A DNA stretch of 64,000 nucleotides, from contig URGW01000010.1 of assembly GCA_900547475.1 (NCBI GenBank), forward strand, positions 23,192 to 87,191, in the 5' to 3' direction. A program made the position numbers and the translations under genes. Origin of the DNA: an uncultured Clostridium sp. (GTDB lineage Bacteria > Bacillota > Clostridia > Clostridiales > Clostridiaceae). The notes beneath the pieces were generated by a model that made no database searches, had not been told where the DNA came from, and saw only the letters and a program-made list of their open reading frames with translations. Shown one piece after another: positions 34,681 to 43,663 of this stretch. Every line of letters starts with the position of its first letter. Position 1 is the stretch's first letter.

Positions 34681-35519
34681 AAAATTTAACGCATGTATAT
34701 ATGCCTAAAACACCTTTTGAAAAAAAAGCATTAGATGATGTAAACTTAGTTATTGAAGACGGGGATTTTTTGGCTTTAATAGGGCATACAGGATCAGGAA
34801 AATCAACTTTAATACAACACTTAAATGGATTATTAGAACCTAGTTCAGGGAGAATTATAGTTGATGATATTGATCTTACCAATAAGGAAACTAAACTTAC
34901 TGATATAAGAAAGAAAATAGGTTTAGTATTTCAGTATCCAGAATATCAATTATTTGAAGAAACAATTGAAAAAGATATAGCATTTGGACCTAATAATTTA
35001 GGATTAAGTCAAGAAGAGGTTTCTAATAGAGTTAAAAAGTCTATGGAGATGGTAGGATTAGATTATGAAACATACAAGGATGTTTCGCCATTTGATTTAA
35101 GCGGAGGTCAAAAGAGAAGAGTTGCTATAGCTGGTGTTATTGCAATGGAACCAAAAGTTTTAATATTAGATGAACCTACAGCAGGATTAGATCCTAAGGG
35201 TAGAGATGATATTTTAGAACAAATAAAAATACTTCATGAAAAATATAAAATGACAATTGTATTAGTTAGTCATAGTATGGAGGATGTTGGAAAGCTAGCT
35301 GAAAGAATAGTTGTTATGAATAAAGGAAAAGTTGCATTAACAGGTAAACCAGCAGAGATCTTCAAAGAGGTTGAAGTATTAGAAGAGATAGGTCTAGCTG
35401 TACCACAAGTAACTTATTTAATGAGAGCGCTAAAAGAAAAAGGGTTTAATGTTTCTGATGAAGTATTTACAGTTGAAGAGGGTAGTAAGGAGCTATTAAG
35501 AGTGTTATCAAAAAATTAA
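34665..35519 (+). CDS. ecfA2: ECF transporter ATPase EcfA2
   Basis: This second ATPase pairs with EcfA1. The 284-residue product has GHTGSGKST near residue 39, FQYPEYQLFEETIEKDIAFG, LSGGQKRR and LILDEPTAGLDP. The ATG at 34665 lies inside the end of ecfA1, showing coupled translation. The two ATPases differ in sequence, as in all such pairs. Confidence 0.95.
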   Translation: MSIKIENLTHVYMPKTPFEKKALDDVNLVIEDGDFLALIGHTGSGKSTLIQHLNGLLEPSSGRIIVDDIDLTNKETKLTDIRKKIGLVFQYPEYQLFEETIEKDIAFGPNNLGLSQEEVSNRVKKSMEMVGLDYETYKDVSPFDLSGGQKRRVAIAGVIAMEPKVLILDEPTAGLDPKGRDDILEQIKILHEKYKMTIVLVSHSMEDVGKLAERIVVMNKGKVALTGKPAEIFKEVEVLEEIGLAVPQVTYLMRALKEKGFNVSDEVFTVEEGSKELLRVLSKN

Positions 35520-35608
35520 TTTAATATAATAAATATTTTTAATAATAGTATTTTATTAATTGTATAAATTTGTTTAGATAAAAAATATATGAAAGAGAGA
35601 AGTTTTAA

Positions 35609-36406
35609 ATGATTAAAGATATAACTATAGGTCAATATATACCAGGTGAATCTTTTATACATAAACTAGATCCAAGAACAAAGATATTAATTTCATTTTT
35701 ATTTATAATAAGTTTATTTATTGTTGATAAGTTTGTTGGATATATATTTGTTGTAGCGTTTTTAGCTTTGGTAGTTTATATTGCAAAAATATCTCCAAGA
35801 TATCTTTATAAAGGATTGAAACCTGTATTTTTATTAATAGCATTAACAGCTATATTAAATATTTTTATGCTTAGAGAGGGTAGACTGATTTTTCATATTG
35901 GATTTATAAAAATTTATGAATCAGGAATAAGAACTGCAGTTTTTATGGCTATAAGATTAATACTTCTTATAATGGGAACTTCAGTTTTAACATTAACAAC
36001 ATCTCCTATAGAATTAACAGATGGAATAGAAAGGCTATTAAAACCTATTGGAAAAGAAATAGCACATGAATTAGCTATGATGATGACAATAGCATTAAGA
36101 TTTATACCTACTCTTATAGACGAAACTGATAAAATAATGAAGGCGCAAAAAGCAAGAGGTGCTGATTTTGAAACAGGTGGTTTGATTCAAAAAGCAAAAA
36201 GCTTAATACCATTACTAGTACCATTATTTATTAGTTCTTTTAGAAGAGCAGATGAGCTTGCAATGGCTATGGAGGCAAGATGTTATAGAGGGGGAGCTGG
36301 TAGAACTAGAATGAAAGTCTTAAAGTTCACTTCTAAAGATTTTATTGCATTTGGAGTTTTTGCGCTATTATTTGCAAGTACGATTATAGTTAGATTTGCA
36401 ATTTAG
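35609..36406 (+). CDS. ecfT: ECF transporter transmembrane subunit EcfT
   Basis: EcfT joins the ATPases to the substrate-binding S-component. The 265-residue product has several membrane spans and the two coupling motifs with Ala-Arg-Gly-type sequence, MKAQKARGADF near residue 181 and MEARCYRGGAG near residue 221. The ribosome binding site (AAGAGAGAAG) is weak. The ecfA1-ecfA2-ecfT-truA order is common in Firmicutes. Confidence 0.94.
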   Translation: MIKDITIGQYIPGESFIHKLDPRTKILISFLFIISLFIVDKFVGYIFVVAFLALVVYIAKISPRYLYKGLKPVFLLIALTAILNIFMLREGRLIFHIGFIKIYESGIRTAVFMAIRLILLIMGTSVLTLTTSPIELTDGIERLLKPIGKEIAHELAMMMTIALRFIPTLIDETDKIMKAQKARGADFETGGLIQKAKSLIPLLVPLFISSFRRADELAMAMEARCYRGGAGRTRMKVLKFTSKDFIAFGVFALLFASTIIVRFAI

Positions 36407-36431
36407 TAATTTGAATTAAAAAGGTGATAAG

Positions 36432-37166
36432 TTGAATAATATAAAGTTAACTTTAGAATATGATGGAACTAATTATTATGGTTGGCAAAAACAAAAGGGA
36501 ATGAAAACAGTACAAGGAGAGATAGAAGAGGCTCTCCTTCTTGTTACTAAGGAACCTTGTGAAGTAACAGGAAGCTCTAGAACGGATGCTGGAGTTCATG
36601 CAAAAGGATTTGTTGCTAACTTTAAAACTAATAGCAATGTGCCTCCAGAAAGGTTTAGAGAGGCACTAAATGTTAAGCTACCTAATGATATAGTTGTAAT
36701 TAAATCGGAAAAGGTAGAAGAAGATTTTCATGCAAGATATTGTGCTAAAGGTAAGACATATGAATATTACATATTAAATGATCAGGTTCCTTCAGCATTG
36801 ATGAGAAATCAAGTATATCATTATAAATATGACCTAGATATTGAAGAAATGAAAAAGGGTGCAAGACAATTTATTGGAACTCATGATTTTGCTGCATTTA
36901 AAACACAAGGGAGCTCAGTAAAAGGAACTATAAGGACTATTTTTGATGTAAAAGTAGAGAAAATAGAAAAAATTATAAAAATTTCTGTAACTGGTGATGG
37001 TTTTTTATATAATATGGTTAGAATAATAGTTGGCACCTTAATAAATGTTGGAAGAGGAAAGATTCCTGCAAGTTCTATATCAGATATAATAGGTAAAAAA
37101 GATAGGACATTAGCAGGTGATTGTGTTCCACCTAATGGATTGTTACTAAAAGAAGTATATTATTAA
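36432..37166 (+). CDS. truA: tRNA pseudouridine(38-40) synthase
   Basis: TruA makes pseudouridine at positions 38-40 of the tRNA anticodon arm. The 244-residue product starts at TTG 36432 after AAGGTGAT. The catalytic Asp is in GSSRTDAGVHAKGFVANF near residue 47. GDGFLYNMVRIIVGTLINVG near residue 187 is the second family motif. It is the last gene before the rplM promoter. Confidence 0.96.
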   Translation: MNNIKLTLEYDGTNYYGWQKQKGMKTVQGEIEEALLLVTKEPCEVTGSSRTDAGVHAKGFVANFKTNSNVPPERFREALNVKLPNDIVVIKSEKVEEDFHARYCAKGKTYEYYILNDQVPSALMRNQVYHYKYDLDIEEMKKGARQFIGTHDFAAFKTQGSSVKGTIRTIFDVKVEKIEKIIKISVTGDGFLYNMVRIIVGTLINVGRGKIPASSISDIIGKKDRTLAGDCVPPNGLLLKEVYY

Positions 37167-37185
37167 AAATTTTTAATAAAAATTG

Positions 37186-37214
37186 TTGACACGCCCGTAA
37201 GCGTGTATTATAAT
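37186..37214 (+). promoter_or_regulatory. Consensus promoter of rplM-rpsI
   Basis: TTGACA at 37186-37191 and TATAAT at 37209-37214, 17 bp apart, are both perfect. ACACGC (37189-37194) and GCGTGT (37201-37206) form an inverted repeat inside the promoter. Confidence 0.85.
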
Positions 37215-37234
37215 TTAATTTGTTTGTTAGAATA

Positions 37235-37299
37235 ATTTATGTACGAAAGGCCACGAGCCCCGAGGTCTTGACATAAATGTTATACATATGAGGTATAAC
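37235..37299 (+). ncRNA. L13 leader
   Basis: The stem ATTTATGT (37235-37242) with ACATAAAT (37271-37278) encloses a GC-rich middle. A second 7-bp hairpin, GTTATAC with GTATAAC, follows at 37279-37299. This fits the L13 leader family known upstream of rplM in Firmicutes, thought to be bound by L13. Confidence 0.8.
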
Positions 37300-37328
37300 G
37301 ATAAATGTAAGTTCAGGGAGGGAAAAAC

Positions 37329-37763
37329 ATGAAATCATACATTGCAAAAGCACAAGAAGTTGAAAGAAAATGGTATGTTGTTGATGCTGCTGGTAAGCCA
37401 CTAGGAAGAGTTGCTAGCCAAGTTGCTTCAATATTAAGAGGAAAGAATAAGCCAACATTTACACCAAATGTTGACTGCGGAGATTTCGTAATAGTTATCA
37501 ATGCTGAAAAAGTTGTTTTAACTGGTAAGAAGTTAGATCAAAAAATGATGAGAAAGCACAGCTTATATCCAGGTGGATTAAAAGAAACTCCATATAGAGA
37601 AGTATTAGCTAAGAAACCTGAGTTCGCTTTCGAAGAAGCTGTTAGAAGAATGCTTCCAACAGGAGTATTAGGAAGAAAAATGCTTAAGAAGTTAAAAGTA
37701 TACCAAGGTGCTGAGCACGAACATGCAGCTCAAAAACCAGAAGTACTTGAATTAAAGTACTAA
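37329..37763 (+). CDS. rplM: 50S ribosomal protein L13
   Basis: L13 is an early 50S assembly protein. The 144-residue product begins MKSYIAKAQEVERKWYVVDA and has MLPTGVLGRKMLKKLKVYQG near residue 110. CAGGGAGGG precedes ATG 37329. rpsI follows after 26 bases, the usual pair. Confidence 0.98.
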   Translation: MKSYIAKAQEVERKWYVVDAAGKPLGRVASQVASILRGKNKPTFTPNVDCGDFVIVINAEKVVLTGKKLDQKMMRKHSLYPGGLKETPYREVLAKKPEFAFEEAVRRMLPTGVLGRKMLKKLKVYQGAEHEHAAQKPEVLELKY

Positions 37764-37789
37764 TACAGGCTCGGGAGGAGGAATAAAAA

Positions 37790-38182
37790 ATGGCAAAAGT
37801 TCAATACATGGGTACTGGAAGAAGAAAAAAATCAGTTGCAAGAGTTAGACTTGTACCAGGAAACGGTAAAGTTGTTATCAATAACAGAGAAATCGAAAAT
37901 TTCTTTGGTTTAGAAACTTTAAGAATGATCGTTAACCAACCATTAGTTTTAACAGGAACTAAGGATAAATTTGATGTATTAGTTAACGTTCACGGTGGTG
38001 GATTCACAGGTCAAGCTGGAGCTATCAGACACGGAATAACAAGAGCTTTAATTAAATCAGATGAAAACTTAAAGTCTGAATTAAAGAAAGCTGGTTTCGT
38101 AACAAGAGACCCAAGAATGAAAGAAAGAAAGAAATACGGTCTTAAGAAAGCAAGAAGAGCTCCACAATTCTCTAAGAGATAG
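37790..38182 (+). CDS. rpsI: 30S ribosomal protein S9
   Basis: S9 reaches the P-site tRNA with its C-terminal tail. The 130-residue product has GTGRRKKSVARVRLVPGNGK near residue 7 and ends KKARRAPQFSKR, with the tRNA-touching Ser-Lys-Arg tip intact. GGGAGGAGGA precedes ATG 37790. A strong terminator follows. Confidence 0.98.
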   Translation: MAKVQYMGTGRRKKSVARVRLVPGNGKVVINNREIENFFGLETLRMIVNQPLVLTGTKDKFDVLVNVHGGGFTGQAGAIRHGITRALIKSDENLKSELKKAGFVTRDPRMKERKKYGLKKARRAPQFSKR

Positions 38183-38211
38183 TTTGGATTTTCAAGCAAA
38201 AAAGACGTATC

Positions 38212-38247
38212 AAAAGCTTTGGAATATTTATTCCAAAGCTTTTTTAT
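38212..38247 (+). terminator. Intrinsic terminator after rpsI
   Basis: A perfect 13-bp stem (38212-38224 with 38231-38243) with a six-base loop and following T-rich tail closes the rplM-rpsI unit. Confidence 0.9.
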
Positions 38248-38425
38248 TTTTAAATTAAATTCAAAACAAAAATATATTAAAATTGATACATATCATATTT
38301 TGATAAAAAATTATATTAAATCTATGTTAAAAATTGTTCAAATATATTAACAAATGTTAAAATTTATTGTAAACTTAACGAGGGAAAAGTTTTATAAAAT
38401 ACACAAGAGTGAAGGAGAATAAATC

Positions 38426-40039
38426 TTGGATACATTGATGACAATAATCAAGTTATTAGGTGGATTGGGACTATTTATCTATGGAATGAAGCTAATGGGT
38501 GATGGTCTAGAAAATGCCGCAGGAGAAGGATTAAAGAATATCCTAGAAAAAGTAACTAAGAATCCTGTAATTGCAGTAATTGTAGGTGCAGTAGTTACTA
38601 TGGTTATTCAAAGTAGTAGTGCTACAACTGTAATGGTAGTTGGATTTGTTAATGCAGGATTGATGAATTTAGCGCAAGCAGCTGGAATTATAATGGGTGC
38701 TAATATAGGAACAACTATTACAGCACAATTAGTTGCATTTAAGTTAGATGAAATAGCGCCAGTTTTCGTTTTTGTTGGTGCTATGATGGTAATGTTCGTA
38801 AAAGGTAAAAAGAGAAGAGAGATAGGTAATATAATATTAGGATTTGGTATATTATTTGTTGGTATGGGAACAATGAGTGCTGCAATGAAACCATTAACAA
38901 CATTACCTATGTTCCAAGACATACTTACAACAGTAGGACAACATTGGTATTTAGGAGTAATAGCAGGAACTTTAATTACAGCATTATTACAAAGTTCATC
39001 AGCTACTACTGGTATATTAGTAGCATTAGCTACTGCAGGAGCATTAAATATTGATCAAGCACTACCAATAATTATGGGATGTAACATTGGTACTTGTATA
39101 ACAGCAATGCTTGCAACAGTAGGTACAAATAAAACTGCACATAGAGCAGCAATGCTACATTTAATATTTAATGTTGTTGGTACATTAATATTCTTACCAA
39201 TAATAATACCAGGTTTCTTAGGTGATTTTGTTTCATATTTTACAGGTGATGTAAAGAGACAAATAGCTAATGCACATACAATATTTAATGTAGTTAACAC
39301 ATTAATAATGGTACCTTTAATTCCAGTATTATGTAAAGTTGTAGAAAAAATAATACCTGGAGAAGATGATGAAAAGGTAGGACCTAAATATATTGATGAT
39401 AGATTATTAGAAACTCCAGTAATTGCCGCTGGACAAGTAGTTAAAGAAACTATAAGAATGGCTAATAAAGCTAAGTTAAGTTTAGAGTTAGCTATGGATG
39501 CATTTATGAAAAATGATGAAAACTTAGCTGAAAAAGTTTATCAAAATGAAGAAGTAATTAATAATCTTGAAGAATGTATAACTACATATTTAGTTAAACT
39601 TTCTAAATGTGAATTATCGGATAAGGAAAAGAATATAGTAGCATCTACATTCCATATAGTAACTGATATAGAAAGAATAGGGGATCATGCTGAAAATATT
39701 GCTGATTTAACTATTCAAAAAATAAATAAGAAATTACAATATAGTGAAGATGCTATTAACGAAATAGCTAATATGTATCAGACTACAATAAAGGCATTAG
39801 ATACATCAATTGATGGTTATGCTGATAGAGATGTAGTTAAAGCAAATGAGACAACTAGTATTGAAGCAGAAATAGATAAGCAACATAAGAGATATAGAGA
39901 CCTACATATTAAAAGATTGCATGAAGGTACTTGCAATGCTTATGCAGGAGCAGTATTCTTAGACTTATTAAGTAATTTAGAGAGAATAGGAGATCATTCT
40001 ACAAATATAGCTGAAATAGTTGTTGAGAATAATGCATAA
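38426..40039 (+). CDS. Na/Pi cotransporter family protein with PhoU domain
   Basis: The 537-residue product begins at TTG 38426, eight bases after GAAGGAGA. The N-terminal 300 or so residues have the two inverted QSSSATT motifs (VIQSSSATTVMVVG and LLQSSSATTGILVA) that form the transport core of Na-dependent phosphate carriers. The C-terminal part from about residue 340 is a PhoU-like helix bundle with two ERIGDH motifs. It probably moves phosphate across the membrane and may be regulated by the PhoU part. No pst genes are nearby. Confidence 0.92.
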   Translation: MDTLMTIIKLLGGLGLFIYGMKLMGDGLENAAGEGLKNILEKVTKNPVIAVIVGAVVTMVIQSSSATTVMVVGFVNAGLMNLAQAAGIIMGANIGTTITAQLVAFKLDEIAPVFVFVGAMMVMFVKGKKRREIGNIILGFGILFVGMGTMSAAMKPLTTLPMFQDILTTVGQHWYLGVIAGTLITALLQSSSATTGILVALATAGALNIDQALPIIMGCNIGTCITAMLATVGTNKTAHRAAMLHLIFNVVGTLIFLPIIIPGFLGDFVSYFTGDVKRQIANAHTIFNVVNTLIMVPLIPVLCKVVEKIIPGEDDEKVGPKYIDDRLLETPVIAAGQVVKETIRMANKAKLSLELAMDAFMKNDENLAEKVYQNEEVINNLEECITTYLVKLSKCELSDKEKNIVASTFHIVTDIERIGDHAENIADLTIQKINKKLQYSEDAINEIANMYQTTIKALDTSIDGYADRDVVKANETTSIEAEIDKQHKRYRDLHIKRLHEGTCNAYAGAVFLDLLSNLERIGDHSTNIAEIVVENNA

Positions 40040-40043
40040 AATA

Positions 40044-40068
40044 GGAGCCCAAAAGGGCTTCTTTTTTT
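40044..40068 (+). terminator. Intrinsic terminator after the Na/Pi transporter
   Basis: GGAGCCC with GGGCTTC, an AAAA loop and a T7 run. Confidence 0.9.
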
Positions 40069-40158
40069 GAATTTTATAAATAAAAAAATAATAATAAGTA
40101 TAATAAGCTTCAAAGTTAAACATAATAAAATTAATACTAAAATAATGGAGGATATGTC

Positions 40159-40854
40159 ATGAGGAAAGTAATTGTTGCTATTATTACATGTCTACTTATT
40201 ATTACTTATATAGTACCAGTTAATACATTTGCTATTGATAATTCTGATAAAGTCATTTTGATAGATCCTGGACATGGAGGAATTGATGGTGGAGCTCAAT
40301 CTAAAACAGGAACTATAGAAAAGGATATAAATTTGCAAATCGCATTAAAGCTAAGAGATAACCTTGAAGAAAAAGGATATAAGGTATATATGACAAGAGA
40401 TGAGGATGAAGGTCTTTATCAAAAAGGTAACACTGTTAAGGAAAAGAAAAGAGAAGACTTAAATAGAAGAGTTGAAATGAAAAAAGAAACAGAATGTGAT
40501 ATATTTGTTTCGATTCATCAAAATATGTTTCCACAAAGTAAATGTTATGGTGCACAGGTTTGGTATGCTTCAAATGACAATAGCTATAATTTAGCTACTG
40601 TAGTTCAAGATTCAATAAAAGAATCTGTTAAGGATAATAATAAAAGAGTAGCAAAGCCAGCGGCTGAAGCATATTTAATTTTAAGAGATAAATATGAAGC
40701 GGCTTCAATATTAGTAGAATGTGGCTTTTTATCAAATCCAGACGAAGAAGCTAAATTAAAAAGTGATGAGCATCAAAATTTGATAGTTGAAGGAATATCA
40801 GGTGGAATTGATAAGTATTTTGATGGTGATGTAAATAAAAATGTAGAATCATAG
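40159..40854 (+). CDS. cwlD: N-acetylmuramoyl-L-alanine amidase CwlD
   Basis: CwlD strips peptide from muramic acid so that muramic-delta-lactam can form in the spore cortex. The 231-residue product has a signal peptide at residues 1-25 (VIVAIITCLLIITYIVPVN) and the zinc amidase motifs DPGHGGIDGG, EKDINLQIALKL, SIHQN and VECGFLSNPDEE. The length and N-terminal sorting fit CwlD rather than a vegetative autolysin. The call implies a spore former. A terminator follows. Confidence 0.9.
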   Translation: MRKVIVAIITCLLIITYIVPVNTFAIDNSDKVILIDPGHGGIDGGAQSKTGTIEKDINLQIALKLRDNLEEKGYKVYMTRDEDEGLYQKGNTVKEKKREDLNRRVEMKKETECDIFVSIHQNMFPQSKCYGAQVWYASNDNSYNLATVVQDSIKESVKDNNKRVAKPAAEAYLILRDKYEAASILVECGFLSNPDEEAKLKSDEHQNLIVEGISGGIDKYFDGDVNKNVES

Positions 40855-40880
40855 TAATTTCCAGGGAAATAAATAGAATA

Positions 40881-40914
40881 AATTATAAAGCCGGCTTAGG
40901 TCGGCTTTATAATT
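40881..40914 (+). terminator. Terminator after cwlD
   Basis: A long stem (40881-40895 with 40900-40914, one G-U pair) with a TTAG loop. T residues lie in the 3' arm, so it can work on both strands. Confidence 0.8.
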
Positions 40915-40999
40915 TATATGGGAATATATAATCTTATTATTGTAAAAAATGTAATAAGATTATAAACTAAACTTAGAAAAGTAAAAAGGGGGATTATAA

Positions 41000-41842
41000 A
41001 TGAGAGAAATACATATATCAGAAATTATTAGTACGGTAAGGGATTTATGTATAGAATCAAATTATTATTTATCAAATGATGTAAAAGAAGCTTTATGTAA
41101 GGCTAAAGAAAATGAAACATGGCCATTAGCAGAAAATGTTTTAGATCAAATAATATTAAACTCTGATATTGCTAAAAAAGAAGATATGCCAATATGTCAA
41201 GATACAGGTATGGCATGTGTGTTTGTGGAAGTTGGACAAGAAGTACATATAGTTGGTGGACTATTACAAGATGCTATTAATGAAGGGGTTAGAAGAGGAT
41301 ATGATGAAGGTTTTTTAAGAAAATCAGTAGTCAAAGATCCAATTAATAGAGTTAATACAAAGGATAATACACCTGCTATTATTTATTATGATATAGTGCC
41401 AGGTGATAAGATTAAGGTTACAGTAGCACCAAAAGGATTTGGGTCTGAAAATATGAGTAGGATAAAGATGCTTAAACCTTCTGATGGCTTACAAGGAGTA
41501 AGAGATTTTATAATTGAAACCGTAAAATTAGCTGGACCTAATCCATGCCCTCCAATAGTTATTGGAGTTGGAATTGGGGGTACATTTGATAAAGCAGCTT
41601 ATTTGGCTAAGAAAGCTTTAATTAGGCCTTTAGATAAAAGAAATGATGAGAAATTTTATAGTGATTTAGAAGAGGAATTATTAGAAACTATAAATAAATT
41701 AGGAATAGGACCACAAGGTTTTGGTGGAAAAACAACTGCCTTGGGATTAAATATAGAAACATATCCAACTCATATTGCTGGATTGCCTGTTGCAGTTAAT
41801 ATTAATTGTCATGCTACAAGGCATAGGGAAAGAGAAATATAA
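41000..41842 (+). CDS. Fumarate hydratase/L-tartrate dehydratase alpha subunit
   Basis: This is the alpha half of a class I Fe-S hydro-lyase that adds or removes water on fumarate, tartrate or a related acid. The 280-residue product has MPICQDTGMACVFVEVGQ near residue 63, whose Cys is an Fe-S ligand, GPNPCPPIVIGVGIGGTFD near residue 177 with a second Cys, and VNINCHATRHRE near the end with the third. The substrate cannot be set from sequence; fumarase is the common annotation. The beta subunit follows 12 bases on. Confidence 0.9.
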   Translation: MREIHISEIISTVRDLCIESNYYLSNDVKEALCKAKENETWPLAENVLDQIILNSDIAKKEDMPICQDTGMACVFVEVGQEVHIVGGLLQDAINEGVRRGYDEGFLRKSVVKDPINRVNTKDNTPAIIYYDIVPGDKIKVTVAPKGFGSENMSRIKMLKPSDGLQGVRDFIIETVKLAGPNPCPPIVIGVGIGGTFDKAAYLAKKALIRPLDKRNDEKFYSDLEEELLETINKLGIGPQGFGGKTTALGLNIETYPTHIAGLPVAVNINCHATRHREREI

Positions 41843-41854
41843 GGGGGATATGAG

Positions 41855-42409
41855 ATGATTAAAAGTATAAATACGCCTTTAACTGAAGATATTGCAACAG
41901 GATTGAGAGCTGGAGATAGCGTTTTATTAACAGGAACAATATATACAGCTAGAGATGCTGCTCATGGTAGATTAATTAATCTATTAAATGAGGGAAAAGA
42001 ACTTCCTATAAATGTGAAAGATGAAATTATATATTATGTTGGGCCTACTCCAGAAAAGGAAGGGCAGGTTATAGGATCAGCTGGGCCAACAACTAGTTAT
42101 AGAATGGATAGTTATGCCCCTAGACTTTTAGACTTAGGGTTAAAAGGAATGATAGGTAAGGGAGCTAGAAATGAAGAAGTAATAGATTCGATTAAAAGAA
42201 ATAAGGCAATCTATTTTGGAGCAATAGGAGGAGCTGGAGCTTTAATAAGCAAGTGTATAATTTCATGTCAAGTAATTGCATATGATGATTTAGGTGCTGA
42301 AGCTATAAGAAAGTTAGAAGTGAAGGATATGCCTTTAGTTGTTATTATTGATACTGAAGGAAATAATTTATATGAAATAGGAAAGAATGAATATTTGAAC
42401 AGTAAATAA
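41855..42409 (+). CDS. Fumarate hydratase/L-tartrate dehydratase beta subunit
   Basis: The 184-residue beta subunit completes the hydratase. It has LTGTIYTARDAAHGRLINLL near residue 26, YYVGPTPEKEGQVIGSAGPT near residue 60 and the glycine-rich FGAIGGAGALISKCI near residue 122. AAGGGGGA precedes ATG 41855. The two-gene split is the usual anaerobe arrangement. Confidence 0.9.
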   Translation: MIKSINTPLTEDIATGLRAGDSVLLTGTIYTARDAAHGRLINLLNEGKELPINVKDEIIYYVGPTPEKEGQVIGSAGPTTSYRMDSYAPRLLDLGLKGMIGKGARNEEVIDSIKRNKAIYFGAIGGAGALISKCIISCQVIAYDDLGAEAIRKLEVKDMPLVVIIDTEGNNLYEIGKNEYLNSK

Positions 42410-42436
42410 AAAAAGCGGAAAAATCCGCTTTTTTTA
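42406..42436. terminator. Two-way terminator between the hydratase and yitT
   Basis: AAAAAGCGGA (42410-42419) with TCCGCTTTTT (42424-42433), flanked by A and T runs, serves both converging genes. Confidence 0.9.
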
Positions 42437-42488
42437 TTTAGAAAATTTCTATTTTAACTTTTAATTTATAATCTATTTATAAAATAAC

Positions 42489-43346
42489 TTAAATGCTTTG
42501 GAATCCCTTACCTTTAACTTCAGAGATATCAATTATTGTAATAAATGCTTTGGGATCAATTCTAAGAATTTTATTTTTTAAACTTATCATTTGTGATGTA
42601 GTTACTGCAACATATAAAAGTTTTCTTTGATGATGGGTATATCCACCCTCTGCCATAAGAGATGTGATACCACGATTCATATCTTTAATGACATAATTTA
42701 TTATATCTTCTTCTTTTTCAGTTAAAATAAGAAGAAGTTTTTTGCTAGTAAAACCACTTAAAACTTTATCTAGAATAGTGCTTGTAATAAATAAAGATAT
42801 AAGTGTATATAAAGCCTTAGGCAAACCAAAAATAAAGGCTGCTATCGTTACTATAATTAAGTTAAATCCAAATCCAACTTTACCTATATCAAGATTAGAA
42901 TATTTTTTTCTTACAACCATGGTTATTATGTCAGTTCCTCCAATAGAACCATTTCTAAAGAATATTAAACCATAACCAATTCCACTTAAAACACCACCAT
43001 ATATGCAATATAATAATGTATCATCAACTTTAACTAATGAAGAGAAAGGCTTAGTTATCATTAATGCTGTTGAAAAAGAAATCATTCCTATAGCTGTATA
43101 GATAGTAAATCTTTTACTAAGGAATTTATAACTTACAAAAAATAATGGGATATTAAGTATAAATACAGTAATACCAGATGGAATATTCCATAGATATTGA
43201 AGAATAAGTCCTATACCTGTTACACCACCACTTAACAATCCTGCATTAGATAAGAATAAATTTACTCCTAAAGAAGAAATAAAACATCCTATTATAATTA
43301 CTACAACATCAATATAAAAACTTTTACTTTTAAATAAATCTTTCAT
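42489..43346 (-). CDS. YitT family membrane protein (DUF2179)
   Basis: The 285-residue product has an N-terminal multi-span membrane domain (about five helices to residue 190, with LLSGGVTGIGLILQYLW and NGSIGGTDIITMVVRKKY) and a soluble C-terminal DUF2179 domain (GITSLMAEGGYTHHQRKLLY). The family is widespread in Firmicutes and its function is unsettled. AGAGGTAAT precedes the ATG. The promoter is TTAACA-17-TATAAT on the minus strand with a perfect palindrome at the start site. Confidence 0.88.
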   Translation of the reverse strand: MKDLFKSKSFYIDVVVIIIGCFISSLGVNLFLSNAGLLSGGVTGIGLILQYLWNIPSGITVFILNIPLFFVSYKFLSKRFTIYTAIGMISFSTALMITKPFSSLVKVDDTLLYCIYGGVLSGIGYGLIFFRNGSIGGTDIITMVVRKKYSNLDIGKVGFGFNLIIVTIAAFIFGLPKALYTLISLFITSTILDKVLSGFTSKKLLLILTEKEEDIINYVIKDMNRGITSLMAEGGYTHHQRKLLYVAVTTSQMISLKNKILRIDPKAFITIIDISEVKGKGFQSI

Positions 43347-43359
43347 AATATTACCTCTG

Positions 43360-43375
43360 TATAGATATATCTATA
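43360..43375. promoter_or_regulatory. Perfect 16-bp palindrome in the yitT leader
   Basis: TATAGATATATCTATA lies between the yitT -10 and its ribosome binding site, about where transcription would begin. It could be an operator. No known family was recognised. Confidence 0.5.
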
Positions 43376-43387
43376 GTTATCATAAAG

Positions 43388-43416
43388 ATTATATATTAAA
43401 AAGCAAAATATGTTAA
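43388..43416 (-). promoter_or_regulatory. Promoter of yitT
   Basis: On the minus strand TTAACA (43416-43411) and TATAAT (43393-43388) are 17 bp apart. Confidence 0.65.
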
Positions 43417-43606
43417 GTGATTTATTAACTTACTTTATAATAAAATAAAAGAATTATTATACAAGTTATAAAGAAGAATGGTTATTTATAAATAATAATT
43501 ATATAGATAAATAAAGAAAAAGATAGTAATCAAATGAAATAGTATTTTTTTCGCTATATTTTGATTTGTACTTTAGTTTTACAAGAATAAATAGCAATAT
43601 TATAAT

Positions 43607-43622
43607 TAACAATATATTGTGT
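43607..43622 (+). promoter_or_regulatory. Candidate NrdR box
   Basis: TAACAATATATTGTGT fits the NrdR box pattern acaCwAtATaTwGtgt at its core. It lies 41 bases before the nrdA start codon. A weaker half-like match begins 15 bases upstream. NrdR normally needs two boxes, so this call is tentative. Confidence 0.5.
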
Positions 43623-43663
43623 GAAAGATATAAGCATGTACAACATATGGTGGAGGAATGAAA

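Larger units (their letters stand above)
43347..43663. other. Divergent control region of yitT and nrdA
   Basis: This 317-base AT-rich region holds the minus promoter and palindrome of yitT and, next to nrdA, a candidate NrdR box. No gene was seen in it. A defined nrdA promoter was not identified. Confidence 0.6.

Noticed and set aside
38334..38362. Promoter for the Na/Pi transporter (TTGTTC and TTAAAA)
   Set aside because: Both hexamers are too far from consensus in such AT-rich DNA to support a call.
42742..42975. 77-residue plus-strand frame opposite the YitT gene
   Set aside because: It lies inside the well-supported minus-strand yitT and has no ribosome binding site.
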